The notes under the pieces are model-generated. The model had not been told where the DNA came from. It worked only from the letters and a program-made list of their open reading frames with translations, and ran no database searches. From Thermomucor indicae-seudaticae (lineage: Eukaryota; Mucoromycota; Mucoromycetes; Mucorales; Lichtheimiaceae), in assembly GCA_000787465.1 (NCBI GenBank), contig JSYX01000517.1:1-25276 (forward strand): 25,276 nt of DNA, given 5' to 3'. Below, piece after piece: positions 1 to 10,043 of this stretch. The translations under genes and the position numbers were made by a program. Position 1 is the first letter of the stretch. Every line of letters begins with the position of its first letter.

Positions 1-10
1 TGGAGGAAAA

Positions 11-175
11 GGTCCATTTGAGACAAATTTGAGTCGTCTCGAATTTTCAATTTGAGACAAATTACAGACACATTTTAGACAGTGATGGCATGATAGACAA
101 ATTTGAGACACATTTGAGACAAACCTCTGTTTGTGAAACCGGCAAGAAAGACAACATTTGAGACAACTCAGATGG
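11..175. repeat. Degenerate short repeat, core TTTGAGACA
   Basis: The core TTTGAGACA (TGTCTCAAA on the other strand) occurs about six times in the first 170 bases, irregularly spaced, with several decayed versions such as TTTTAGACA and ATTACAGACA between them. Spacing is not constant, so it is a cluster of short dispersed motifs rather than a clean tandem array. It may continue off the left edge of the window. No coding interpretation is convincing. Confidence 0.6.
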
Positions 176-1156
176 ACTTTTCCCTCCAGTGGCCTTATCC
201 ATTCCCTTCTGGTTCCCTGCTAAGATGCCTTTCGGACTCTTCTTACCAAAGGGACCTTTCGCTTTCCTTGACGTATCCATTTACATTTCTTGTGTTCCCT
301 GATGTCGCTACGTTCTTATCAACTTACTCAGGAAGAGCCTTATCATAATTTCTAGGCGTTCTATACTGAGTATGAAAATGAGCGCCTTATGAATTTACTC
401 TGTCTGTCTGTCACGCTTTTCGGTGAAACGTTTTACCGGCCGAAGGATCGCTTTGTAGAGAATCAGGGTTCATTGTAGACATAATTAGTAGCCTTTGGTG
501 GTAGCCTTTGAAACGCTATAGAGCAAATACGTAAAATAAAGGAAAAATGATAATGGCCAAAAGGATTTTCATTCTTTCTGCAAAGACGTTGCAGTGGGGC
601 ATATGATAGAGGCGTGGTTTATGATCTATAACCGGGTTTTCTATATATAGATATATGTCCTTCCTTAAGCATTTTTCCACCAACGTCCAAGCCCAACTCC
701 AATAAACCACACTTTGCGCGGAGTATAGGACGCCTTCCGCCAGTTCCAAGGACTGGCCGTTCCAATTTTTGGTATTTTCATTATCTTCAGCCGCATTGAG
801 ATAAGAAAGGTTACTTATCCATTGTATGTACTGTATAAACCAAATATGGAATGAATCCGATAAACAGAGCATTTTACAAGCCTTTTTACGAGATCGTCTT
901 TTGTCAACCCATCTAGAGTAAGTCGTCTGGTCTCATCAGAGAAAATGGTGAGACCAGTTTGCAGACTTATTAACGCTTGTACCTTTTCTGGTCGCAATGT
1001 TTTCGTGTCCTCACTTTGGCGTGGTGGTTTTTGGAGACAGTGAGCACGTTGAAGTCATTTCTTGGTTACATTGCTTATTTCTCTTTTGCTATATTTATCT
1101 TCCCCTTTTCTGTACTTCTGTTTCTGGTGACCTCTTTAACTTACCTTTTCCGGAGC

Positions 1157-1200
1157 TTTTTCTTTCATTCATTGCACCGTACGTGTCAGTTTTGACACTC
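1157..1200. repeat. Palindrome-bearing motif, copy A
   Basis: A 44-base block ending in ACGTGTCA is similar over its whole length to the block at 2645-2688. Both begin CTTT, then CCGGA, and share GCACCG followed by ACGTGTCA. Just inside and after it lies an inverted repeat GTGTCA-GTTT-TGACAC (1183-1198). A weaker relative with GTGACA...TGACAC sits at 2070-2086. Confidence 0.4.
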
Positions 1201-2644
1201 TGTGTTGTGGTCTTTGCAGCCTCGCCAAACAAGCCTTTCATTCAACCAATCATGATATGTTCCTTTTGGGTTAAACATCTCCCTTATACCGATGGCTTTT
1301 TAACCCATACAACAATACTTCTTTTGGTTACCTCCAAGAAACTCTTCCTTTCACTTTACTATCACTACTACCGTTTCCATCACCTTCTTACATGCATGGT
1401 TACTAATATTCATTTTCTTTCTGTTACCACACATTCCTAAATATGTTTCCTGCATACAACTCTTTGTCCCTACACACCTTCCCTTCGTTTCTATAAGCTT
1501 CCACATATGCAATAAAAGTGATCCCGTTCTTCTTCTTTTCTTTTGACATTTGTCTTGTGCGGATCATTGGGTCATTCTTATTGTGTGATCGGCCTTTTCC
1601 TTTTATTTCTTTTTGATTAACGTTAACATCACCCATTAACTCTGTGGTATTCTGACTGACCGATCCACAATATGGATAGTCAGATAACAACAAGAAAGAC
1701 TAGCACAGCAATGAGCAACCGATCTGAAACAGAATAATAGATCTGAAACGAGATGACATTGAAAGAAACGCGTAACCAAGGCAAATCTTGTCAACCGGCT
1801 TTCTGAATGGTCCACTTCTTGGAAGAGCCGAGACACGACGAATTGACAGCAAAATCACAGTAAAGATATAAAAGTAGACATAAAAACGTTAAATCAAAGA
1901 TTGCTTCATAATAGAGTTCTATCAAGAGTCTCCGAGTATCTACTGTCTCTTTATCTAGTTTCTTAATACTACAAACTCTACACTCAACACTTGAAACCAC
2001 TCTTTTATATAATTTCATCGCTTATTTATTTAGCTTTTTAGCTTACCCACCACCATCGAGACACCACACGTGACAGTTTTTGACACCTTATACGGATTGA
2101 TCCGGCCAAGCTACGTCAACTCTTTTGACCCTGACCTTAATACATTAATATGACAGACCGATGCCCTTGCACCAGCTATTACGAACATGTTACCTTCTCT
2201 TTTCCTTTCCGTACGTGACTTCTGTTATGTTTGCCAATGTGTGATTATGTTTATCCATCATTTCCTCGCTGGTTACACCTTTATTTTTTCCAGCGTTTCC
2301 TAAGATCCCTCATATGACGATTTCTTCGAATTATTTACATTCTCTTTATTCCTTTGTGTTTCTCTTGTGTACCCATAGTAGATAACGAGCACTTATAGAA
2401 ATCTCTATCTAAAGAAATAAAAAAGGGGAACGACCGAAAACCACTATTTTTCTTCGTGACTTTGTCTTTAGAGCCTTTGTTATCCTTTTTTGACCTTATT
2501 TCCCTTTATACTGACTTTTGGGAGTCGGCCAGTTATTGGGAAATTGTTCGAATCTTTCGTGCGCCAGTCTTAAGCTTATTATCCTATTATCTTCATCACT
2601 GCTGGCGGTTTGCCCGTTTTCTGTTCGAACACTCTACTTTGCCC

Positions 2645-2690
2645 GGATATTATTCATCCGTCGGTGCACCGAACGTGTCATTTTATCACG
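2645..2690. repeat. Palindrome-bearing motif, copy B
   Basis: Second diverged copy of the block at 1157-1200, with the same overall length between the CCGGA element and the ACGTGTCA element. The following inverted repeat is reduced to CGTG...CACG (2674-2690). The similarity was judged by eye only. Confidence 0.35.
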
Positions 2691-2784
2691 TAACCCCTAG
2701 TGAAATGCGTACGCTCCGGGTTTGTGAAGGCCGAGCCTGTGGCTTACCGCAAGAAAGAGTCTAGAAAAGTTTTTTTTATAAAAG

Positions 2785-3007
2785 ATGTCCAAGGAGGAAA
2801 CATACGAGCGGCCTTCCAGTTCCTTGCTGACCCAGGAAGACGTACTCGGTTAGTCCCCTAGCGGAGACCTATATAAAAGGCGATGATAATCCAAGGGCAG
2901 GGCTGGTGGCCAAAAGTCCGGACGACATGCCACAGGTTTCCGAAACGCCGCAGGAAGCACCAGGGGGGAAATCTGAACTTGCAAATAGCGCTCTCACAAA
3001 CTATTGA
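2785..3007 (+). CDS. Possible small two-exon gene, product unknown
   Basis: An ATG at 2785 opens a 21-codon frame beginning MSKEETYERPSSSLLTQEDV. It can be joined across a 52-nt GTTAGT...CAG intron (2849-2900) to a second frame running to TGA at 3005-3007, giving 56 residues. The product would be polar and rich in Ser, Glu and Pro, with no domain I recognise. Against it, the putative intron contains a strong TATA box, which suggests that this DNA is a promoter and not coding. An overlapping frame from ATG 2882 is also open for about 50 codons. Treat as doubtful. Confidence 0.2.
2870..2879 (+). promoter_or_regulatory. TATA box (TATATAAAAG)
   Basis: A near-consensus TATA element lies about 55 bases upstream of an ATG at 2927. 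It probably drives a short transcript reaching the polyadenylation-like AATAAA near 3678. The downstream gene itself is not resolved. Confidence 0.45.
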
Positions 3008-3346
3008 GTACATTTTGCCTTTAGACGACAAAAACTAGAATTTGGTTCTTGCGTCCCGTGGATGTTCAGGTTTGCACAGATTGTCCAGATTTTTTCCCCA
3101 CGGTGAAGAGTTCAAAGAGGATTCTGAAAGGGCTCCAGAAGGGTTATGGGTGGCGCAGAAGCCTTTCAGAGGGTTGTGATGAGACTGAATGGCGAGCCGT
3201 GGTGTGTCCATAGTTTATTCCCTAGGGTTCTAAAGACTTACAAAGGTTGTCATAACTTTAAACAAATAACAAAATTCCTTTATATTCTAACTGTCATTTT
3301 ACTTTTGCATTTGCTTCCCAGCAACATTGTCATTCCCCTTGCGAGC

Positions 3347-3599
3347 ATGTACCACTGGAAAATCCAATCCACGGCACGTCAGCAGAAAAATATGGATCGT
3401 GAAGAGACAATGACAATTAAACAATGCCTACTTGATAGCATTGACGAGGAAAGCCTCGAGGTCGAAATTTGCAATGGGCTCACTATCATCAAAGCCAAAG
3501 TGAAGCAGACCACACTGCAAGAATGGGGAAATTTCTGCAACTTTTCTGTTTGCTGATGCGTCACAGTTTTTTTTTGCGATGCCACATGGAAAAGAGTGA
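3347..3599 (+). CDS. Unassigned small gene or 3' part of one
   Basis: The frame from ATG 3347 reads MYHWKIQSTARQQKNMDREE and continues acidic to 3499. There a 67-nt intron (3500-3566, GTGAAG donor, GCTGATGC branch-like site, CACAG acceptor) joins it to a short exon encoding FFFAMPHGKE and a TGA at 3597-3599. An AATAAA at about 3678 is well placed as a poly(A) signal. Upstream, a typical intron end (CTAAC, pyrimidine tract, CCCAG at 3319-3321) suggests that the coding exon may begin at 3322 and that more exons lie to the left. I do not recognise the family. The exon structure is inferred. Confidence 0.3.
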
Positions 3600-4148
3600 A
3601 TTACTGGAAGCGACGACGCATGGATGTGTAAATTGCGTAAATTGGAAATATAATCTGTACTGAAACTCATCGCATCAATAAAAGATCATCCTTTACCATA
3701 ACTTTGATTGTCTTGCGAGCAGCAACCTAGCTTGGCCTGCTTCTTTTCTTGGTCAAAGGTCTTGCACGAAAGGGATCCTTGTATCTTGTATCTTCCATTG
3801 TAGCCCTCAATAGACGAACTCTTGGGAGACGGACAGTAAAGGCCACGTAACGTTTCATTGGGTGTTCAGATGATGGTGCTTGTAGTTTCGAACAAAGAGA
3901 GGAAGTACAGTGAACGTCCTCTGTTTTAAATATCTATCTTGCAGAAGTGGCATGGTTGTAGTAGACCCTTGCAAAGAGAGAGGGTTGAGTCGCTTGGCGT
4001 TTCTGATTATACTGACAAGAGATGCTTGGACCCAAAAAATCAAACGGAAAATGGAATCAGCAAGCAAAAGGGACTTTGCCAGCAGCGTCAAAAGGTTTTT
4101 CCACAAGTGCAAAAAATCAGTAAAAAGTTTGACGACGGCGCAAATAAA

Positions 4149-5320
4149 ATGACTGACAACAAAAAGACAGCTTCATCAGCACTGAATGTCACTGACAAGG
4201 ATAATGAAAGCGCCAAGTTTGGATCACGACTATTGACAGATCAGAATGCTGTTTTCGAACATAATGCCTGGTAAAACGACGAGCAAGTTCTTTTTCTTTC
4301 AGGGCAACAAGTTTTTTCTGTTACTGATCCAGTCACGAATAGGGATCATGTGGAATGGGACGAGGAGCAAGAACAATATGCGCGATCTCAAGTTGAAAAG
4401 CATCGGAATAGTCCAGTACCAGAAGAGGAACAAGGTAAAAAACAAAAAGCGACAGGCATTGACTTTTGTGTGGTTCTGAAGAAAGCATAGCTCGCTATTT
4501 TGAGCAACCTGCCGAGTTTTGGAACAAGTTTTACGAAAAGAACGAAAACCGATTTTTCAAGGACCGGAATTGGTTACGGATCGAGTTTCCAGAGATATTT
4601 AACACAGCCCATGCCCAGGTAAAGAAGATAAGACAGAGAAAAAGAAAGCATACTGATTCGCCCAAATTGGGTCAGGCGGGTGTGAAGCGTGTGTTTGAGA
4701 TTGGATGTGGTGCAGGCAACACGTTGTTTCCATTGTTAGAACAGAGCAAGAATCCAGACTTGTTTGTTTATGCAGCGGATTACTCAAGCGCAGCGGTGCA
4801 AGTGGTTCAGAACAATCCTCTTTACGACCCAAAGCGATCCTTGGCCTTTGTGTGGGACTTGTCGAGTTCAGAGACACCCTCTGTCATTCAGCCCGGGTCT
4901 ATTGATATTGTCGTGCTAATCTTTGTGCTTTCTGCTTTGGCACCAGAGGAATGGGATCAAGCGCTGAAAAATATCCACAAGGTAATAATAGCGACAACAT
5001 CCACTCAGCAAAAGAAGAATTGTTTCTTAAGCTGTTTACAGATGTTAAAACCTGGAGGGCTATGCGTATTCCGCGACTACGGACGACATGATCTCGCTCA
5101 GCTGCGTTTCAAGGAAGGCCGGATGCTAAAAGAAAACTTTTACATCAGAGGAGACGGTACACGCGTTTACTTTTTCACTCCAGAAGAAATCGCATCCCTC
5201 TTCTCATCCAAAGGATTTCATATCGAGCAAAATGCCATCGATCGTCGGCTTATCGTCAACCGTAGCAGGAAGCTCAAGATGTATCGAGTTTGGTTGCAGG
5301 GGAAATTCAGGAAAGTATAG
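4149..5320 (+). CDS. TRM140: tRNA (cytosine-32 N3)-methyltransferase, METTL2/Trm140 type
   Basis: SAM-dependent enzyme that makes 3-methylcytidine at position 32 of tRNA-Thr (and tRNA-Arg in animals). Exons 4149-4270, 4343-4434, 4491-4981 and 5042-5320 join in frame to 327 residues, close to METTL2 length. The N-terminus carries the family signature FGSRLLTDQNAVFEHNAW, then DHVEWDEEQ after intron 1. FWNKFYEKNENRFFKDRNWL leads into the SAM-binding motif EIGCGAGNT (G143-G147). LKPGG and FRDYGRHDLAQLRF follow, then ENFYIRGDGTRVYFFTPEE. The start is the first in-frame ATG after a stop, in an AAAATG context. The third intron (60 nt) is a multiple of three and has no stop, so an unspliced reading would add 20 residues inside the NIHK-MLKPGG core. 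No actin-binding ABP140 extension is visible. Confidence 0.92.
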
Positions 5321-5694
5321 AATGTAACATACTGGGAAATTAGTCTGTATTGCTCTCGGGACATTGTGCCATGCACTGTATATATAAAACTGCTGCCATT
5401 GCAACGCCGGGCTCGTACACAGCTCTGCGATCCTCCCATCTCTCTATCATCGGTCTCTGTTACATACCGGATTTCGCTTTCTCGAGGCCGCCATTGCACT
5501 ACGTTGTGCTGACCAATTCAAGAGTTCTTGCCGTGATCGGGCATACGCCCTTCACGTGTAGACATCTTGTCTTTAGGGAGTTTACTTTAACCAGAAGTCC
5601 ACCGAAAAACCATATACAAATAAACATTTATTATAACTTGGTTCGCAAAAGAGGTAGAGGAGAGGTGTGTGTGCGGGATATACAAACTGTTTGC
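5321..5694. other. Convergent intergenic region
   Basis: About 370 bases between the 3' ends of the methyltransferase (+) and the PPP1R21-like gene (-). It must hold both terminators and 3' UTRs. I see no gene in it. Confidence 0.6.
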
Positions 5695-8320
5695 TTAATA
5701 TTGTACAGAATTTCTTGCCTGATTCATGTCTCTCCTGGCAAGTTCATTAGCGAGTTCCTGCAAACTTTGCTGATAGTTTCTTTCTGTCGTTGCTCGCAAA
5801 TCCTCCAATTTGACGATATCTTTTTGTAATTGTTCCTTTTCTTGACACAACTTTTGATTCGTTTCCTTTTCTGCTGCCACTCTTTCCTTTAGAGATTCGA
5901 CCATTTTCGAAAACCGTACGGCTTTGCTATCTGCGAATTGCAGCTTTTAAAGTACGCAATTCGGTATTAGTACCTCTTTATAATACTTTTGCCCTCTTTT
6001 CTTTTGCCCTACCTTTTCTGATAACTGCCGAATCTGAGTCTCGTAATACGCTTGTAACATTGCCATTTCTTCTTTCCACTACAAAGTCGGAGTCATCATT
6101 AACCTAGTTGATGACCGGACAAAAAATGTTTGTTGGCAAACCTTATCCACTGAGCCAGATACGCCGTTCGTCTGTTGTGTAGCAGAACCGTTCGTGAGGC
6201 TAGTTCCATTCGCCTTTTTGGTATCAGGGGAATCTTCCCCGCGGTATACAAATACTTCATCCTCTTCTTCTTCATAGTCATTCGTATTATGATTGTTCTT
6301 CAGCGACTTAGCATCGTTGACGGGGTATACGAAAGTCTCTTCCTCCTCTTCTTCCTCTTCTTTCGGTGACTGCTCCGGCACAGGAAGATCGGTCTGGATT
6401 TCTTGATCCATTGACATTCCTTTCTTGCTTTGCTCTTCACGCAGTGCCTCCAACATTTTTCGAGTAGCATCCAATTCCGCCTCCTGTAACCGTTTTTTTT
6501 CGTTAAGAGAAACAAGCTGATCGAATGCTACCAAAGACAGAGATTACCTTTTCTTTCATTTGGTTCTCCAGGATTTTATTCTGCTCCTCCAGTTGATTTG
6601 TCCGATCCAATTTTTCTTGCTGTTGACGGTCAAACTCGGTTTTGAGACTTTCAATGGTGCTTTCTAGCTCTGATATTCGTTGTTGATGCTGCGTAGACAC
6701 ATCTTCGCCTTTCCGTTTCGCCTCTAATAACTCTTTGGTCTGGGCTAAAAAGAAAAAGTTAAGAAGATGAGATAATGGAAAAACGATCTTTGTTCGTTTG
6801 CCCATCCAATTACCCTCTGATTCTTCAAGCCGCCTGGCTAACCTTGAAACTTCTTCAGACCATGTCTCACTTGATATTTTTAGCTTTGCCGCAATCTCAT
6901 GTGGTAAGCCTTTCAATGGCGTCTAACATCGTTCATATATTATTAGACTAAAATAGTCAGCTCGAATGGACTGGCGATTATTTACTTGTTCGCGTAAAGC
7001 GTGTATGTAGCTTCTTGCTTGATCCTCCAGCATTTTCAAAGCATCACAGGCAGGAATCACTTCAGATAACTTGGGCTTATTATAAAAGAAATATAAATAT
7101 CAGCAAATTTATCGCACAGCCCCCGCTAACCTCCTTCCTAACACAAACCATTGTCTCTTTTTGCTGTTGCTGCTGACTCTCTAGATCCCCTGCTTTAGCC
7201 AAAAGAATGGCCCGTAAACTCTCGATTTCAGAACGTAAATCCATATCGCTTTGCTTCATGTGTCGCTCATTTTCATCCAGTAACCGTGTTTTCCTTTTGA
7301 ATGTAGGTTCATGTGAATCGAGACAAAATCTCTCTCTCTCCTAAGGCAAAGCACAAAACTTACTCGGCCAATTCGAGTTTTAGATGATCAATCTCTGCCT
7401 GCAAATCTGACTTCTCCTGTTTCAAAGCACCTGTTTGATCTCTGCGGTCCTTTTGCAAGGCTGATATCTCCAATTGCAACTCTTCCACACGTTTTTCCAA
7501 TTCGGCTATTTGTGTATGCAACCCCTTCACATGATCGGTATAGATGTGATGGTTCTCGGACAGTTCTTCATGTAATCGTTCTAATCATATGTAGCCGTTT
7601 TTACTCAGCACTTCTTTTCTTTCCTATCTCGCATATCTAAAAAATACCGTTTTCTTCAATCTTCTTCGCCAAGTCAAGACTAGCCGCATCTAAAGCACGT
7701 GTACTGCGTTCAAGTTCCTTTTTAACGGCACCGCCTAAAAGTGAAAAATGCGATCCTTTCTAATTTAATACGATATTAGAAATCGTCTCTTTTTTCTTTT
7801 GCCGCGCAGAATATATACCGTCTTGTTTTCTTGGACCGCTTCGATACGCTTAGTCAGTCGCTCATTATGAAACGCCAAGAGGTCCAGTTGTTCTTGAAGC
7901 TAATAGATATCAAATTTTATCTTAGCATAAACTCCCTTCAGTGGTTTGGGAGGATTTTACTAACTTTTCGAAGTTCCTTTTCTTTTTCCTTGACATTGCC
8001 TTGTAGAGACGCCGTTTTCGATTGTTCCTAACTATAACCGTGAGTTCAGCCTTGAAAGACGGATACGAAAGAAATAATAATAGAAAGCAATACTTTAATG
8101 ACAGCCTTCTTTAATATTGTATGCTTTGCTTTGAGCCTAAACCCCCGAGCAATGGTCAACAGGTGTATATGTGCATACGTAAGCCGTCCAGTTTGCCATA
8201 CTTTGAATAGTCATCCAGCAACTTCTGATACTTTTGGTCCAATTCCTCTGCCGACGCAGCAATGGTACCTTTTTCCAAAGGAATTAAAGCGGGTCTCCGA
8301 TTCATAAACGTCCCCTTCAT
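5695..8320 (-). CDS. PPP1R21: PPP1R21 homologue (KLRAQ / FERRY subunit 2), coiled coil
   Basis: In animals PPP1R21 is the scaffold of the FERRY complex, a Rab5 effector linking early endosomes to mRNA and ribosomes. Exons (descending): 8320-8202, 8136-8094, 8027-7965, 7899-7819, 7759-7648, 7580-7364, 7293-7149, 7075-6986, 6922-6814, 6744-6548, 6483-6142, 6078-6013, 5943-5695. All join in frame to 610 residues; the human protein is about 780. Residues 40-54, KLKAKHTILKKAVIK, are the KLRAQ motif, completed exactly across intron 1. LAFHNERLTKRIE and KKIEENERLH follow, as in PPP1R21. The C-terminus has ADSKAVRF and then ATTERNYQQSLQEL (about 579-592), the TTKRSYE motif. Most of the rest is heptad-like coiled coil. 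Residues about 410-460 are acidic with two FVY repeats (EEETFVYPVND, EDEVFVYRGED). Start: an in-frame TAA precedes ATG 8320; ATG 8305 is an alternative. Confidence 0.88.
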
Positions 8321-8425
8321 TTACCCGCATGGAGATGGTTGTGCTTGCCTAGTAGACCGTCACTCATGGTCCGCATAAAAGAGAAGAGAGAGAAGGGTAA
8401 AGGCAAACAACCGACAACCCAGTCG

Positions 8426-9147
8426 GAACTTGAACGTACTTCTTTCGCCCAAGCATTACGTCTTTTGACTTACCGTCGACTGCATGTAGTCTTTGAACCC
8501 ATTACGATCATCCTTTACCTTGCAAACACCATTATTGAGGTGCCCCATTAAAAAACTGCATTGGATTTATCGATGGAATGATCTGCCGCGTCTGCAGGCC
8601 GACGAAATACCAGCGGTCTGCGTTTGACAACTGGAAGGTATGTACGTTCTACGGCTGAAAACGACAAACGAAAATCGAAGTACAAGTTATGCTGATGTGT
8701 TTTCTGAATTTAAGCGCCTCCATTGTGCCAAGTACCAGGAGGTTATACTTCCCACCGGTATAACAGTGTCGTTGATCGGGCCGCTTGCTGGGCGTAAACA
8801 TGGGGCTCGCATTCTTCGGGAGAGTAGAGCGCTCGACCTATTGGCACCCTACCTTAATGGCCCTTCTCCTGTACCGGATCAGCCATATGTTATTTCTGGC
8901 GATCCGGCTTACCAGAACTAGGGATTCCTGCGCAGACCTTTCCAAGGCATGTTACTTTAATCCTAAGGTTATCTATATAACTAGGTTAAAGTATGTGTGA
9001 TTTTTCTGTCTATTACAGGTGGGTCTTTAACGGAGAGCAGGAAAGGCTCAAGAAAACATGTCTTCTGTCCGTGAGATCGTCGAATGGGGCTATGGGCATC
9101 TTTTGAACAACTTCGCTTCTTTTACTGCGAGTTTACGACATCAAAAG
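8426..9147 (+). pseudogene. Decayed PIF/Harbinger-like DDE transposase
   Basis: Translated fragments follow the order of a DDE_Tnp_4/Harbinger transposase. LLTYRRLHVVFEPI comes first (8450-8510), then GAPLKNCIGFIDGMICRVCR with the first Asp, PTKYQRSAFDNWK, and a 77-nt intron (GTATGT at 8637 to AAG at 8713). RLHCAKYQEVILPTG and SLIGPLAGRKHGARILRES follow, then YVISGDPAYQ with the second Asp, and MSSVREIVEWGYGHLL with the final Glu. Damage is clear: a TGA just before GAPLKNC, loss of the usual segment between the first two blocks, a TAG after GDPAYQN near 8920, and two one-base deletions around 9030-9060 needed to connect to MSSVR. I found no terminal inverted repeats. It lies head-to-head with the PPP1R21-like gene. 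Confidence 0.75.
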
Positions 9148-9223
9148 GTACGTTTCGCTTGATCCAATTTAATGAGCCGACCTCAACTGGCAATCTACAG
9201 GGCCGAAATGCTTCTCGGCTACA

Positions 9224-10043
9224 ATTAAAGAGCACAATGCGACATCATCAACGAAGGTAAGGCAGCAACGACTGGATTTTGTTCTGCGAAGGACAAACGA
9301 CATGTGTGACGTTTTGACTTGCGAGGACAAGTCGGGCAAGTGCAACACGAAAGAATTGGACGCCTGCGTGGAAAAGGCTGCTCGTCTCTGAGCGCAAACT
9401 CTTGAGAACTGGGAAAAAAGGCTTCCTGTTCCCAGTCTGGTTGAGCATTTCAATTGCATGTCCGTAATCTGGCAGGAAAGGTGCTTATGCATCCACCAAA
9501 CAGTCAAAGTCGACGGGAAGCTTTTTAATTTCGAAGCTATGAAAGCCACTTCGGATAATATTCCGGACGGATTCGCTACCCTGTCGCGATTTGTTCTGGC
9601 GGTACTCTCCTTGAGAGTTTGTGTTTTGTCCTTGACTTGAATGATACGGTTGCTGATCAGTAATCTTTTTAAGAGACATGTCATGAGGAACCATCGACGT
9701 CTGGACAAAATTAAAGAGGCGATATACGACGAAACTTTGGAAAGTGGATATCGCTCGCCGCTGGACATCGACTACCACTGCCAAAAGTCTGACGTACCAG
9801 CAAGCAGAAACGTTATTGAAACTTGACATGCAACATCAAGGTCAAGTCCAGCAACAGCAATAGGTCCAACAGCGAGTATGTACACTGTGCCTTGTTCCCG
9901 TATAACATCTGACTTGACTTTTCTTATAGGTCGGGACCTCTGTCCCAGCGGTCCCGGAGAATGTGTCCTTGGGACGCATTTTGCACGCTGCATTAACTTC
10001 TGTCAAGAGAAAATGCGGGATATATAAAATGTCCCAAAAATGA
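9224..10043 (+). pseudogene. Relic of an unassigned protein-coding gene
   Basis: One frame stays open from 9224 to 9826 except for two TGA codons (near 9389 and at 9638-9640). It reads FVLRRTNDMCDVLTCEDKSG, ENWEKRLPVPSLVEHF, IPDGFATLSRFVLAVLSLRV and NHRRLDKIKEAIYDETLESG. Near 9780 coding character shifts by one frame to LTYQQAETLLKLDMQHQGQV, which hits a TAG in a Gln-rich stretch. A 54-nt intron-like block (GTATGT...CTGAC...TATAG, about 9874-9927) then leads to VGTSVPAVPENVSLGRILHA and a TGA at 10041-10043. Consistent residue character across stops and the shift argues for a decayed gene of roughly 270 residues. I do not recognise the family; a mobile-element accessory gene is possible given the transposase relic next to it. 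Confidence 0.45.

Larger units (their letters stand above)
181..2780. other. AT-rich stretch without a convincing gene
   Basis: No frame on either strand gives a recognisable domain or a chain of exons with good splice sites. The + strand from about 1000 to 2750 is pyrimidine-rich, which produces spurious hydrophobic open frames. The region holds diverged copies of a palindrome-bearing motif (separate entry). It may be old mobile-element debris or intergenic DNA; I cannot assign it. Confidence 0.5.

Noticed and set aside
516..997. Two overlapping minus-strand frames that look partly protein-like
   Set aside because: They could be joined near 820-880, but I found no good donor and acceptor pair and no family, so I left them out of the gene list.
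977..1440. Hydrophobic plus-strand frames resembling membrane proteins
   Set aside because: The DNA is pyrimidine-rich, so any plus frame gives Phe, Leu and Ser. There is no domain, no start context and no supporting splice structure.
2535..2560. GTTCGAATC, similar to a tRNA B box
   Set aside because: No A box, cloverleaf or terminator T run at suitable spacing; chance match.
7741..7760. Later TTTTAG acceptor (near 7729) for PPP1R21 intron 4
   Set aside because: It puts the next exon out of frame. The acceptor at 7760 keeps the frame and adds KGSHFSLLGGAVKKELE.
9169..9768. 199-codon minus-strand frame
   Set aside because: It is the complement of the gene relic on the plus strand, is Ser/Arg-rich and has no recognisable motif.
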